Positions 1 through 9,233 of a stretch of 64,000 bases of DNA are shown here, one piece after another. The notes below the pieces were generated by a model. It worked only from the letters and a program-made list of their open reading frames with translations, did not search any database and had not been told where the DNA came from. The DNA is from Streptomyces sp. PsTaAH-137. Lineage in GTDB: Bacteria; Actinomycetota; Actinomycetes; Streptomycetales; Streptomycetaceae. The stretch spans positions 124,001 to 188,000 of the forward strand of contig NZ_QLLY01000015.1 of the NCBI RefSeq assembly GCF_003259365.1. The letters are read 5' to 3'. The translations under genes and the position numbers were made by a program. Every line of letters starts with the position of its first letter. The stretch's first letter is position 1.

Positions 1-813
1 GAACTGTCGGCAACCGACGTCACCGTGGCCTACGAGGGCGTCGACGTCGTCCACGGCGCCGCCATGACCTTGCGGCCCGGCGAAGTGACGGTCCTGGTGG
101 GGCCGAACGGCAGCGGCAAGTCGACGCTGCTGCGCACCCTCGCCCGGCTGCAGCGCCCCAGGGCGGCGACGCTCGTGCTCGACGGCGAGATCGACGGGCT
201 CGCGCTGAGCCCCCGCGACTTCTCCCGCCACGTCGCCCTGCTCACCCAAGGGCGGCCCACGCCCGGCGGGCTGACGGTGCGGGACGTCGTCGAGTTCGGC
301 CGCTACCCGTACCGCGGACGCTGGGGCAAAGCGGACCCCGGCGGCCGGGAGGCCGTCGACCGCGCCCTCGCCCTGACCGGCGCCGCCGAACTCGCCGACC
401 GCGGAGCCGAACACCTCTCCGGAGGGCAGCTGCAGCGCGTCTGGCTCGCCGGCTGCCTCGCCCAGGAGACCGGCGTCCTCCTGCTCGACGAACCCACGAC
501 CTACCTCGACCTGCGCTACCAGGTCGAACTCCTCGATCTCGTGCGGGACCTGGCCGACCATCACGGCATCGCCGTCGGCGCCGTCCTGCACGACCTCGAC
601 CAGGCCGCCGCCGTCGCCGACCGGATCCTGCTCCTCGACACGGGCCGGATCGTCGCGTCCGGCGCCCCCGAGGACGTCCTCACCGGCGAACGCCTCACCA
701 CCACGTACGGCATCCGCATCGAGGTCGACACCGACCCCCTCACCGGCCGGCTGCGCACCCGCGCCATCGGCCGTCACCACGAACGAACCGAAAGGTTGCG
801 CACCACCTCATGA
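1..813 (+). CDS. Siderophore/iron ABC transporter ATP-binding protein (5' end cut by window)
   Basis: ATPase of a FecE/FhuC-type importer that powers uptake of ferric siderophores across the membrane. The Walker A motif GPNGSGKST, the ABC signature LSGGQLQR and the Walker B segment VLLLDEPTTYLD are all present, followed by the switch histidine in VLHDLDQ. The reading frame is open to base 1 (E-L-S-A-T-D-V-T before the first GTG at 25), which fits the usual N-terminus of this family, so the true start lies upstream of the window. Its stop overlaps the ATG of the binding-protein gene (ATGA), so the two are translationally coupled. Together with the next two genes it makes a complete importer. 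The specific siderophore cannot be read from sequence. Confidence 0.93.
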   Translation, partial: ELSATDVTVAYEGVDVVHGAAMTLRPGEVTVLVGPNGSGKSTLLRTLARLQRPRAATLVLDGEIDGLALSPRDFSRHVALLTQGRPTPGGLTVRDVVEFGRYPYRGRWGKADPGGREAVDRALALTGAAELADRGAEHLSGGQLQRVWLAGCLAQETGVLLLDEPTTYLDLRYQVELLDLVRDLADHHGIAVGAVLHDLDQAAAVADRILLLDTGRIVASGAPEDVLTGERLTTTYGIRIEVDTDPLTGRLRTRAIGRHHERTERLRTTS

Positions 814-1793
814 GACGACCCCTGATCGCCGCGGCGACCGCCACCGTCGCGGCCCTCGCCCTCGCCGCCTGCGGCACCACCGAGCCCGCCGCCGACGCCG
901 ACGCGAAGCAGAGCGCCGAGCCCATCACCCTGACCGACGCCTCGGGCGCCAAGGTGAAGCTCGACGGTCCCGCCAAGACGGTCGTCGGCACCGAGTGGAA
1001 CGTCGTCGAGAGCCTCATATCCCTCGGTGTCGACCCGGCCGGCGTCGCCGACGTCAAGGGCTACAAGACGTGGGACAAGGCCGCCCCGCTCACCAACGAC
1101 GCCAAGGACATCGGCACCCGCGGCGAGCCCAGCATGGACACCGTCGCCGCCATCAAGCCCGACCTGATCGTCGCCACGACCGACCTTCCGGCCGCGGCCG
1201 TCAAGCAGCTGCGCAAGATCGCCCCGGTGCTCACCGTCACGTCCGCCGACGCCTCCGACCCGATCGGCCAGATGACGGAGAACCTCGACCTGATCGCCGA
1301 GGCCACCGGCACCACCAAGAAGTCCACCCAGCTGAAGAAGGACTTCGAGGCGAAGCTCGCCGAGGGCAAGAAGGCCCTCGCCGACGCCGATCTGGCCGGC
1401 GCCGACTTCGCCTTCGCCGACGGCTGGGTCGCCTCCAACCAGGTCTCCGTGCGCCCCTACACCAGCGGTTCGCTGATCGGCGGCGTCAACGAGGAACTCG
1501 GTCTGAAGAACGCCTGGACCGTCAAGGGGGACAAGGCCTACGGCCTCGGCTCCACCGACGTCGAAGGACTCACCAAGCTCCCCGCCGACACGCACTTCGC
1601 CTACATCGGCAACGAGGACGACAAGAACGCCACCCCGTTCGACGGCGTCCTGAAGAAGGACAAGGTCTGGACGTCGCTGCCGTTCGTCAAGAAGGACAAC
1701 GTGCACCGGCTGCCCGACGGCGTCTGGATGTTCGGCGGGACCGCGTCGATGAGCCAGTACGTCGACTCCGTCGTCGAGGCGCTGACCAAGTAA
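810..1793 (+). CDS. Iron-siderophore substrate-binding lipoprotein
   Basis: Extracellular substrate-binding lipoprotein of the ferric-siderophore importer (FecB/FepB type, 327 residues, normal length). The N-terminus MRRPLI is followed by a hydrophobic stretch and a lipobox LALAAC, placing the lipidated cysteine at residue 21. The rest is the two-lobe fold usual for these proteins, with an early segment PAKTVVGTEWNVVESLISLG typical of the family. The ATG overlaps the stop of the ATPase gene and the permease gene starts 5 bases downstream, so this is a single transcript. It delivers the ferric complex to the fused permease. An iron-box operator would be expected upstream of the operon, outside the window. 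Confidence 0.93.
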   Translation: MRRPLIAAATATVAALALAACGTTEPAADADAKQSAEPITLTDASGAKVKLDGPAKTVVGTEWNVVESLISLGVDPAGVADVKGYKTWDKAAPLTNDAKDIGTRGEPSMDTVAAIKPDLIVATTDLPAAAVKQLRKIAPVLTVTSADASDPIGQMTENLDLIAEATGTTKKSTQLKKDFEAKLAEGKKALADADLAGADFAFADGWVASNQVSVRPYTSGSLIGGVNEELGLKNAWTVKGDKAYGLGSTDVEGLTKLPADTHFAYIGNEDDKNATPFDGVLKKDKVWTSLPFVKKDNVHRLPDGVWMFGGTASMSQYVDSVVEALTK

Positions 1794-1797
1794 CGCC

Positions 1798-3870
1798 ATG
1801 GCCGTCACCACCACCGCTCCCGCCACCCGTCCCACGACGGCCGCATCCCGTACGGGCGCGGCCGCGGTGACGGCCGCACTCCTCGTCCTCCTCGCCGCCC
1901 TCGCGGTCGTCGACATCACCCAGGGCACGGCCGCCGTCGGCGCCCCCGAGGTGTGGAAGGCGCTCACCGGCCGGTCTGGCGACGGCGACGCGTCCGTCGT
2001 CGTCGCCTCCCGGCTGCCGAGGATGTGCGCCGGACTGCTCGTCGGCGCCCTCCTCGGCGCGTCCGGCGCCGCCCTCCAGCGCATCAGCCGCAACGCCATC
2101 GCCTCACCCGACACCCTGGCCGTCAACGCGGGGTCCTACCTCGCCCTCACCATCGCCGCCGCCACCGGCGTCTCGCTGCCGCTGTTCGCCTCGTCCGGCA
2201 TCGCCTTCGTCGGCGGCCTCGCGGCGGCGGCCGTCGTCCTCGGCCTGTCGGGCCTCGGCGCCGGCACCGTCCGGCTCATCCTCGCGGGCAGCGCCCTCAC
2301 CCTCGGCCTGAGCTCCGTCACCCAGGCGCTGATCCTGCTCTTCCCCGAGCGGACCGAGGGCCTGTACGCCTGGAACCAGGGCAGCATCGCGCAGAACGGC
2401 TTCGACGGCGTCCTGCAGATGGCGCCCGTGGGGCTCGCCGGTCTGGCCGGACTGCTGCTGCTCGCCCGCCGCGTCGACGCCCTCGCGCTCGGCGACGACG
2501 CCGCGCGCGGCGTCGGCGTCCCCGTCCGCAGCACCCGGGTCGGCGCCGTCGTCCTGTCCGCGCTGCTCTCCACGGCCGCCGTCACCCTCGCCGGGCCCGT
2601 CGGCTTCATCGGCCTGTGCGCACCCGCCCTGGTGCGCCTGCTCACCCGCAGGTTCCACCCGCTCACCAGGTTCCGCAGCGCCCTGCCGTTCACGGGACTC
2701 GTCGGCGCGGCCCTCGTCCTCGGCTCCGACGTGCTGTTGCGCGCCTGCGTCTCCGCGGACACCGCGGTGGCCGTACCCACCGGCGTCGTCACCAGCCTGG
2801 TCGGCGCCGTGTTCCTCATCGTCCTCGCGGCGCGGGTACGGGACGCGGGCGGTTCGGCCACGGCCGACCGGCTGCGGCTGCGCAGCCGGACCGTCGTCGT
2901 CGCCACCACGGCCGCGCTGGTCGTCGCGCTGATCGGCGTGAGCATCGCCGGCGTACTCCTCGGGGACACCAAGCTCCTCCTCGGCGACGTCGTCAACTGG
3001 ACCCAGGGCAACGCGGGCCGTGCGGTCTCCTTCGTCCTGGAGACCCGCGTGCCCCGCGTCCTCGCCGCGCTTCTCGCAGGGGCGGCCCTCGCCCTCGCGG
3101 GCACCGTCGTCCAGGCCGTGACCCGCAACCCGCTCGCGGAACCGGGCGTGCTGGGCGTGACCAACGGCGCCGCCGTGGGCGCCGTCATCGTGGTCACGTC
3201 GATCTCCACGGCCGGGACCTGGGCCGTCGCCGGCGGCGCCTTCGCGGGCGCCGCGCTCAGCGCCGTCATCGTCTTCGGCCTCGCCGCGCGCGGCGGATTC
3301 CAGCAGAACCGCCTCGTCCTCGTCGGCTTCGGCGTCGCCACCGGGGCCGCCGCCCTGACGAGCCTGCTCATCATCCTCACCGACCCGTTCAACGCCACCA
3401 AGGCGCTGACCTGGCTCTCCGGATCGACGTACGGCCGCACCTACACCGACTCGCTGCCCCTCGCGCTCGTCCTCGTCGTGGGCATCGCCTTCGCCGTGAG
3501 CCGCCGCACCGAACTCGACCTCGTGTCCCTCGACGAGGACACCCCGCGCCTGCTCGGCCTCGGACTCGGCCGCGCCCGCCTCGGCTTCCTCGTCCTCGCC
3601 GTCCTGCTCAGCGCCACCGCCGTGGCCGCCGCGGGCACCATCGGCTTCGTCGGCCTCGTCGCCCCGCACGCGGCCCGCGCCCTGGTCGGCCGCCGCCACG
3701 CCCGCGTCCTCCCGGTCGCCCTCCTCCTCGGCGCCCTCCTCGTCTGCACCGCCGACCTGGTGGGACGCACCGTGATCGCCCCGGCACAGCTGGGCGCCGG
3801 CCTGATGACGGCCGTGATCGGCACGCCGTACTTCATGTATCTGCTGGCGCGGGGGAGGGGAGCGAAGTGA
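1798..3870 (+). CDS. Fused FecCD-type siderophore permease (two permease halves in one chain)
   Basis: Integral membrane permease of the siderophore importer. At 690 residues it is about twice the length of a single FecCD subunit. The two halves (about 1-345 and 355-690) resemble each other: each contains a segment like SRLPRMCAGLLVGALLGASG or ETRVPRVLAALLAGAALALAG near its start and a late GFIGLCAPALVR or GFVGLVAPHAARALVG segment, which is the ATPase-coupling region. About 18-20 transmembrane helices are expected. Fusion replaces the usual two permease genes, as known for FhuB. It follows the lipoprotein gene by 4 bases and ends the operon. Assignment to the family is secure; the substrate is not. 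Confidence 0.93.
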   Translation: MAVTTTAPATRPTTAASRTGAAAVTAALLVLLAALAVVDITQGTAAVGAPEVWKALTGRSGDGDASVVVASRLPRMCAGLLVGALLGASGAALQRISRNAIASPDTLAVNAGSYLALTIAAATGVSLPLFASSGIAFVGGLAAAAVVLGLSGLGAGTVRLILAGSALTLGLSSVTQALILLFPERTEGLYAWNQGSIAQNGFDGVLQMAPVGLAGLAGLLLLARRVDALALGDDAARGVGVPVRSTRVGAVVLSALLSTAAVTLAGPVGFIGLCAPALVRLLTRRFHPLTRFRSALPFTGLVGAALVLGSDVLLRACVSADTAVAVPTGVVTSLVGAVFLIVLAARVRDAGGSATADRLRLRSRTVVVATTAALVVALIGVSIAGVLLGDTKLLLGDVVNWTQGNAGRAVSFVLETRVPRVLAALLAGAALALAGTVVQAVTRNPLAEPGVLGVTNGAAVGAVIVVTSISTAGTWAVAGGAFAGAALSAVIVFGLAARGGFQQNRLVLVGFGVATGAAALTSLLIILTDPFNATKALTWLSGSTYGRTYTDSLPLALVLVVGIAFAVSRRTELDLVSLDEDTPRLLGLGLGRARLGFLVLAVLLSATAVAAAGTIGFVGLVAPHAARALVGRRHARVLPVALLLGALLVCTADLVGRTVIAPAQLGAGLMTAVIGTPYFMYLLARGRGAK

Positions 3871-3920
3871 AACGGCTCGATCTTGCAGCCGGACCCCTTT
3901 CGAACATGACCCGGCCACGA

Positions 3921-3945
3921 GATATCTTGATGTCGAGCAATATTG
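3921..3945 (+). promoter_or_regulatory. AT-rich promoter-like segment with imperfect palindrome before icd
   Basis: In the 127-base gap before icd lies an AT-rich patch containing CTTGATGTCGAG (3926-3937). It reads as an imperfect 12-base palindrome (8 of 12 positions). Such AT content is unusual here and suggests a promoter or operator. No regulator can be named. Confidence 0.35.
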
Positions 3946-3997
3946 CGCAGACTGAGAAAACTGCCGATGACATGGAAGACGTGGAGCGGAGCACCCG

Positions 3998-6217
3998 GTG
4001 ACTGACTCGACCATCATTTACACGCACACAGACGAGGCCCCGGCCCTCGCGACGTATTCCTTCCTGCCGGTCATCGAGGCCTACGCGTCCACCGCCGGCG
4101 TAGGCGTCGAGACCCGTGACATCTCCCTGGCCGGCCGCATCATCGCCTCGTTCCCCGAGTACCTGAACGAGGACCAGCGGATCGCGGACGCCCTCGCCGA
4201 GCTGGGCGAGCTGGCCAAGACGCCGCAGGCCAACATCATCAAGCTGCCGAACATCTCGGCGTCCATCCCGCAGCTCAAGGCCGCCGTCGCCGAGCTCCAG
4301 GAGCAGGGCTACGCGCTCCCCGCGTACCCGGACGAGCCGAAGACCGACGAGGAGCGCGAGATCCGCGCCCGCTACGACAAGATCAAGGGTTCCGCCGTGA
4401 ACCCGGTCCTGCGTGAGGGCAACTCGGACCGCCGCGCCCCCGCCTCGGTGAAGAACTACGCCAAGGCCCACCCGCACCGCATGGGCGCCTGGACCCCCGA
4501 GTCCAGGACCAACGTCGCCACCATGGGTGAGAACGACTTCCGCTCGACGGAGAAGTCCACCACCATCGCCGCCGACGGCGCCCTGCGCATCGAGCTGGTC
4601 GGGGACAACGGCACCACCACCGTGCTGCGCGAGTCCGTACCGGTCCTCGCCGGCGAGGTCGTCGACGCCTCCGTGCTGCGCGTCGCCGCCCTGCGCGAGT
4701 TCCTGACCGCCCAGGTCGCCCGCGCCAAGGAAGAGGGCGTCCTCTTCTCCGCGCACCTCAAGGCCACCATGATGAAGGTCTCCGACCCGATCATCTTCGG
4801 CCACGTCGTGCGCGCCTTCTTCCCGGAGACCTTCGCCCGCTTCGGCGGCGACCTGGCCGCCGCGGGTCTCACCCCGAACGACGGTCTGGGCGGCATCTAC
4901 AAGGGCCTGGAGTCGCTCGCGAACGGCGCCGACATCAAGGCGTCCTTCGAGGCCGAGCTGGCCGCGGGCCCGGAGCTGGCCATGGTCGACTCCGACCGCG
5001 GCATCACCAACCTGCACGTGCCGTCGGACGTCATCATCGACGCCTCGATGCCCGCCATGATCCGCACCTCGGGCCACATGTGGGACAAGGACGGCAACGA
5101 GGCCGACACCCTCGCCGTCATCCCGGACTCCTCCTACGCCGGCGTGTACCAGGCCGTCATCGAGGACTGCCGCGCCCACGGCGCCTACGACCCGTCGACC
5201 ATGGGCTCCGTCCCGAACGTCGGCCTCATGGCGCAGAAGGCCGAGGAGTACGGCTCCCACGACAAGACCTTCGAGATCCCGACCACCGGCACAGTCCGCC
5301 TGGTCGACACCGACGGCAACGTCGTGCTGGAGCAGACGGTCTCCGAGGGCGACATCTTCCGCGCCTGCCAGACCAAGGACGCCCCGATCAAGGACTGGGT
5401 CAAGCTCGCCGTCACGCGCGCCCGCGCCACCGGCGACCCGGCCGTGTTCTGGCTGGACGAGGGCCGCGCCCACGACGCCCAGCTGATCAAGAAGGTCGAG
5501 GCGTACCTGCCGGAGTTCGACACCGAGGGCCTGGACATCCGGATCCTCAACCCGGAGGACGCCACCAAGCTGTCGGTGGAGCGCATCCGCGAGGGCCTGA
5601 ACACCATCTCGGTGACCGGCAACGTGCTGCGTGACTACCTGACCGACCTCTTCCCCATCCTGGAGCTGGGCACCAGCGCCAAGATGCTGTCGGTCGTCCC
5701 GCTGATGAACGGCGGCGGCCTCTTCGAGACGGGCGCCGGCGGCTCCGCCCCGAAGCACGTCCAGCAGCTGGTCAAGGAGAACTACCTGCGCTGGGACTCG
5801 CTCGGTGAGTTCCTGGCCCTGGCCGTCTCCTTCGAGCACCTCGCCACCACCACGGACAACGCCCGTGCGAAGGTCCTCGGCGAGACCCTCGACCGCGCCA
5901 CCGGCACCTTCCTCAACGAGGACAAGTCGCCGACCCGTCGCCTCGGCGGCATCGACAACCGCGGCAGCCACTTCTACGTCGCCCTCTACTGGGCCCAGGA
6001 GCTGGCCAAGCAGACCGCCGACGCCGAGCTCGCGAAGGCGTTCGCGCCGCTCGCCGAGACGCTGGCCGCGAACGAGCAGAAGATCGTGGACGAGCTGATC
6101 GCCGTGCAGGGCTCCCCGGCCGACATCGGCGGCTACTTCCAGCCCGACCCGGCCAAGGCCGACAAGGTCATGCGCCCGTCGCAGACCCTGAACGAGGCGC
6201 TCGCCTCGCTCGCCTGA
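3998..6217 (+). CDS. icd: NADP-dependent isocitrate dehydrogenase, monomeric type
   Basis: Converts isocitrate to 2-oxoglutarate and CO2 in the TCA cycle, making NADPH. At 739 residues this is the large monomeric form (about 740 residues), not the dimeric one of about 410. Diagnostic stretches include YTHTDEAPALATYSFLP at the start, GDNGTTTVLRES, the substrate region KNYAKAHPHRMGAW with GSAVNPVLREGNSDRR, and LDEGRAHDAQLI. A GTG start preceded by GGAGCGGA fits. It is a single-gene unit followed by a strong hairpin. Cytosolic, housekeeping, highly conserved in Streptomyces. Confidence 0.97.
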   Translation: MTDSTIIYTHTDEAPALATYSFLPVIEAYASTAGVGVETRDISLAGRIIASFPEYLNEDQRIADALAELGELAKTPQANIIKLPNISASIPQLKAAVAELQEQGYALPAYPDEPKTDEEREIRARYDKIKGSAVNPVLREGNSDRRAPASVKNYAKAHPHRMGAWTPESRTNVATMGENDFRSTEKSTTIAADGALRIELVGDNGTTTVLRESVPVLAGEVVDASVLRVAALREFLTAQVARAKEEGVLFSAHLKATMMKVSDPIIFGHVVRAFFPETFARFGGDLAAAGLTPNDGLGGIYKGLESLANGADIKASFEAELAAGPELAMVDSDRGITNLHVPSDVIIDASMPAMIRTSGHMWDKDGNEADTLAVIPDSSYAGVYQAVIEDCRAHGAYDPSTMGSVPNVGLMAQKAEEYGSHDKTFEIPTTGTVRLVDTDGNVVLEQTVSEGDIFRACQTKDAPIKDWVKLAVTRARATGDPAVFWLDEGRAHDAQLIKKVEAYLPEFDTEGLDIRILNPEDATKLSVERIREGLNTISVTGNVLRDYLTDLFPILELGTSAKMLSVVPLMNGGGLFETGAGGSAPKHVQQLVKENYLRWDSLGEFLALAVSFEHLATTTDNARAKVLGETLDRATGTFLNEDKSPTRRLGGIDNRGSHFYVALYWAQELAKQTADAELAKAFAPLAETLAANEQKIVDELIAVQGSPADIGGYFQPDPAKADKVMRPSQTLNEALASLA

Positions 6218-6231
6218 TCCACCGCGGGCAC

Positions 6232-6268
6232 CACTGCCCCGTCCGGCTCCGCGCCGGGCGGGGCAGTG
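6232..6268 (+). terminator. Hairpin terminator after icd
   Basis: CACTGCCCCGTCCGG (6232-6246) pairs with CCGGGCGGGGCAGTG (6254-6268), a 15-base stem with one mismatch and a 7-base loop, 15 bases after the icd stop. No U tract follows, as is usual in Streptomyces. Confidence 0.8.
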
Positions 6269-6340
6269 CGCTGTTCACGCTGCGCGGAAGCCGCCGCAAT
6301 TGATGCTGTTCACCCGCCCTGACCTGGGTACGCTGCCCGG

Positions 6341-8302
6341 ATGAGCACTCTGGATGACGCGCGCTCGGGCATGGACCCGGCGATCCGACCGCAGGACGAC
6401 CTCTTCGGCCATGTCAACGGCCACTGGCTGGCGACCGAGCCGATCCCCGACGACCGCTCCAGCTGGGGCCCCTTCGTGCAGCTCGTGGACGTCGCCGAGC
6501 AGCAGGTGAGGGAGATCATCCAGGAGATCGCGGCGGGCGGCTCCACGAGCCTCGACGCGGACGAGGCGCGGAAGATCGCCGACCTGTACGCGTCGTTCAT
6601 GGACGAGGACGCCGTCGAGGCCCGCGGTCTCGACCCGGTCCGTCCGCTGCTCGCCGAGGTCGCGGCCCTCACCGACGTGCGGCAGCTGGCCGGCTTCATC
6701 GGCCGCTTCGAGCGCAAGGGCGGCTCCGGCCTGTTCGGCGCGTACATCGACTCCGACGACCGCGACTCGGACCGCTACCTCTACAACATCCTCCAGGGCG
6801 GCCTCGGCCTGCCCGACGAGTCGTACTACCGCGACGAGAAGTTCGCCGAGACCCGCGAGAAGTACGAGGCGTACCTCACCGAGCTGTTCCGGCTCGGCGA
6901 GCACGCCGACCCGGCCGCCGCCGCGCGCACCGTCCTCGCCCTGGAGACCCGGCTCGCCGAGGGCCACTGGGAGCGGGCCGAGACGCGGGACGTGCAGAAG
7001 ACGTACAACCTGACGACGTTCGACGAGCTGACCGCGCTCGCCCCGGCGTTCGACTGGCGTGCCTACGTCGACGCGCTCGGCGGCAGCGACGACACCCTGG
7101 CCCAGTCCTGCGTGCGCCAGCCGTCCTACCTCGCGCACCTGTCGACCGTCCTCACCGAGACGCCCGTCGAGCAGTGGCGCGACTGGCTGCTCGCGCGCGT
7201 GCTGCGCACCAGCGCCCCCTACCTGTCCTCGGCGTTCGTGAACAACAACTTCGAGTTCTACGGGCGCACCCTGAACGGCACCCCGGAGCTGCGCGCCCGC
7301 TGGAAGCGCGCCGTGCAGTTCGTCGAGGGCGCCATGGGCGAGGCCGTCGGCAAGGAGTACGTCGCCCGGCACTTCCCGCCGGCGTCCAAGGCCCTCATGG
7401 ACGACCTGGTCGCCAACCTCCTGGAGGCCTACCGGCAGTCCATCGGCGCGCTCGACTGGATGACCGACGAGACCAAGGAGCGGGCCTACGAGAAGCTCGC
7501 CACCTTCCGGCCCAAGATCGGCTACCCGGACACCTTCCGCGACTACTCCGCGCTGGGCGTCGAGGGCGACCTGGTCGCCAATGCCTACGCGGCCGACGCC
7601 TTCGAGCACGACCGGCAGCTGGCGAAGATCGGCGCGCCGGTCGACCGCGACGAGTGGTTCATGCTGCCGCAGACGGTGAACGCGTACTACAACCCGGGCA
7701 CCAACGAGATCTGCTTCCCGGCGGGCATCCTCCAGAAGCCGTTCTTCTCGCCGGACGCGGACCCCGCCGAGAACTACGGCGGCATCGGCGCCGTCATCGG
7801 CCACGAGATCGGCCACGGCTTCGACGACCAGGGCGCGCAGTACGACGGCCAGGGCAACCTCAACGACTGGTGGACCGCCGACGACAAGGCCGCGTTCGAG
7901 ACCAAGTCCAAGGCGCTCATCAGCCAGTACGACGCCTTCGAGCCGCGCAACCTGCCCGGCGAGCGCGTCAACGGATCGCTCACCGTCGGCGAGAACATCG
8001 GCGACCTCGGCGGCCTGACCATCGGGCACACCGCCTACCTGATCTCGCTCGAAGGCGCGGACGTGCCGGTCGACGAGGAAGGGATCAGCGGCTCGCAGCG
8101 GCTGTTCCTCAACTGGGCCTACTGCTGGCGCACCAAGCGGCGCAAGGAGCAGGAGCAGCAGTACCTGACCATCGACCCGCACTCGCCGCCGGAGTTCCGC
8201 GCCAACATCGTGCGGAACCTCGACGAGTTCCATCAGGCGTTCGAGACCGAGGCCGGGGACGGGCTGTGGCTCGATCCGGCCGATCGCGTGCGGATCTGGT
8301 GA
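6341..8302 (+). CDS. M13 family zinc metallopeptidase (PepO/neprilysin-like)
   Basis: Neprilysin-type endopeptidase of 653 residues, the normal length for bacterial M13 enzymes. The zinc site HEIGH lies at about 488-492 (context GAVIGHEIGHGFDDQG), and the third zinc ligand is the Glu in ENIGDLGG at about 551. The substrate-binding segment VNAYYNP and the C-terminal WR preceding region CWRTKRRKEQEQQYL followed by DPHSPPEFRAN, with conserved Arg, are present. No signal peptide or membrane anchor is seen (it starts MSTLDDARSGMDPAIRPQDDL), so a cytoplasmic role in peptide turnover is likely. It is a stand-alone gene with a long hairpin directly after it. Confidence 0.95.
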   Translation: MSTLDDARSGMDPAIRPQDDLFGHVNGHWLATEPIPDDRSSWGPFVQLVDVAEQQVREIIQEIAAGGSTSLDADEARKIADLYASFMDEDAVEARGLDPVRPLLAEVAALTDVRQLAGFIGRFERKGGSGLFGAYIDSDDRDSDRYLYNILQGGLGLPDESYYRDEKFAETREKYEAYLTELFRLGEHADPAAAARTVLALETRLAEGHWERAETRDVQKTYNLTTFDELTALAPAFDWRAYVDALGGSDDTLAQSCVRQPSYLAHLSTVLTETPVEQWRDWLLARVLRTSAPYLSSAFVNNNFEFYGRTLNGTPELRARWKRAVQFVEGAMGEAVGKEYVARHFPPASKALMDDLVANLLEAYRQSIGALDWMTDETKERAYEKLATFRPKIGYPDTFRDYSALGVEGDLVANAYAADAFEHDRQLAKIGAPVDRDEWFMLPQTVNAYYNPGTNEICFPAGILQKPFFSPDADPAENYGGIGAVIGHEIGHGFDDQGAQYDGQGNLNDWWTADDKAAFETKSKALISQYDAFEPRNLPGERVNGSLTVGENIGDLGGLTIGHTAYLISLEGADVPVDEEGISGSQRLFLNWAYCWRTKRRKEQEQQYLTIDPHSPPEFRANIVRNLDEFHQAFETEAGDGLWLDPADRVRIW

Positions 8303-8316
8303 TCTGAGGGTTGGTG

Positions 8317-8354
8317 CGGCGGGGTCGGGAGGCCGACGCCTCCCGGTCCCGCCG
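8317..8354 (+). terminator. Long hairpin terminator between M13 peptidase and DLH genes
   Basis: Bases 8317-8333 pair with 8338-8354 around a 4-base CGAC loop, giving about 17 pairs with two wobble positions. It lies between two convergent genes and can serve both. Confidence 0.8.
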
Positions 8355-8403
8355 TCTCGGGGCTCCGCCCCGGACCCCGCTCCTCAAACGCCGGAGGGGC
8401 TTG
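8355..8403. repeat. Streptomyces-type interspersed element
   Basis: The stretch GGGGCTCCGCCCCGGACCCC followed by GCTCCTCAAACGCCGGAGGG is, from my knowledge of Streptomyces genomes, a very common short intergenic element. It contains its own small inverted repeat (GGGGCTCCGCCCC). It is adjacent to the terminator and overlaps no gene. Confidence 0.6.
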
Positions 8404-8405
8404 AA

Positions 8406-9116
8406 TTACTTGATCGTCGTGCGCAGGAAGTCCGTCGTTGCTGTCCAGGCCTTCGCCGACGACTCCGCGTCGTAGACCTCCGGGCGGCCGTCGTTGAAGA
8501 ACGCGTGGTCCGCCGGGTACATCCGGAAGTCCGGCTCGATGCCCGACTGTTCGCGGATCGTGCGGGCCAGGCCGTCCAGAGTGGGGACCGGGACCGTCTC
8601 GTCGCGCTCCCCGTAGTGGCCGAGGATCTGTGCCTCAAGGCCCGAGAAGTCGGGGACCTCGCCCTGGATGACGCCGTAGAACGGGACCGCCGCGCTCACC
8701 CGCGGGTCCTTCGCGGCCAGGTACAGCACGAAGCCGCCGCCCATGCAGAAGCCGACGGTGCCGACGGTGTCCGAGGTGACCTCGGGCAGGGCGAGCAGAT
8801 GGTCCACGGCGCCCGACAGGAGTTCGACGCCGCGCTCCACCGGCAGCTCCTGCATCATCCGGAACGCCTCCTGGGAGTCGTGCGCCACGTTCCCGCCGTA
8901 CAGGTCGGGGGCGAGCGCCACGAAGCCCTCCGCCGCGAGCCGGTCGGTGACGTCCGCGATGTGGTCGGTCAGGCCCCACCACTCCTGGATCACGATGACA
9001 CCGGGGCCGCTGCCCGTGGGCGGCAGGGCCAGATAGCCGTGGGCGGGGGTGCCGTTGCTGTCGAACGTCACGTTCTGGTGGGCGGGCTTGCCGGTGGAAC
9101 GGGGGGATTCCGACAT
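8406..9116 (-). CDS. Dienelactone hydrolase family protein
   Basis: Alpha/beta hydrolase of 236 residues. The nucleophile is the Cys in GFCMGG, the acid is the Asp in GERDETVP, and the histidine is in YPADHAFFND, the Cys-Asp-His triad of dienelactone hydrolases. The early segment IVIQEWWGLTDHI also matches the family. I place the start at ATG 9116 rather than the longer in-frame start at 9152, because AGGAG lies 7 bases before it. The physiological substrate (carboxymethylene-butenolide or another ester) cannot be deduced, as no aromatic degradation genes are nearby. It is downstream of, and codirectional with, the MFS exporter gene but separated from it by a terminator. Confidence 0.9.
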   Translation of the reverse strand: MSESPRSTGKPAHQNVTFDSNGTPAHGYLALPPTGSGPGVIVIQEWWGLTDHIADVTDRLAAEGFVALAPDLYGGNVAHDSQEAFRMMQELPVERGVELLSGAVDHLLALPEVTSDTVGTVGFCMGGGFVLYLAAKDPRVSAAVPFYGVIQGEVPDFSGLEAQILGHYGERDETVPVPTLDGLARTIREQSGIEPDFRMYPADHAFFNDGRPEVYDAESSAKAWTATTDFLRTTIK

Positions 9117-9180
9117 GAGGTGACTCCTGTGTGGTCCGGTGATCACTCCCACCCTGCCACCCGGCCGCCCGGGAACGCCA

Positions 9181-9214
9181 AGGGGCCGCCGTCTCCCTGA
9201 GGACGGCGGCCCCT
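9181..9214 (-). terminator. Hairpin terminator after MFS gene
   Basis: GGGGCCGCCGTC (9182-9193) pairs perfectly with GACGGCGGCCCC (9202-9213), extended by an outer A-T pair. It lies 20 bases past the MFS stop codon. Confidence 0.82.
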
Positions 9215-9233
9215 GGCCGGACGGCGGACGGCG

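Noticed and set aside
2104..4017. Long minus-strand ORFs opposite the permease and icd genes
   Set aside because: They are antisense shadows caused by high-GC codon bias; their translations are low-complexity and show no family resemblance, while the plus-strand genes are unambiguous.
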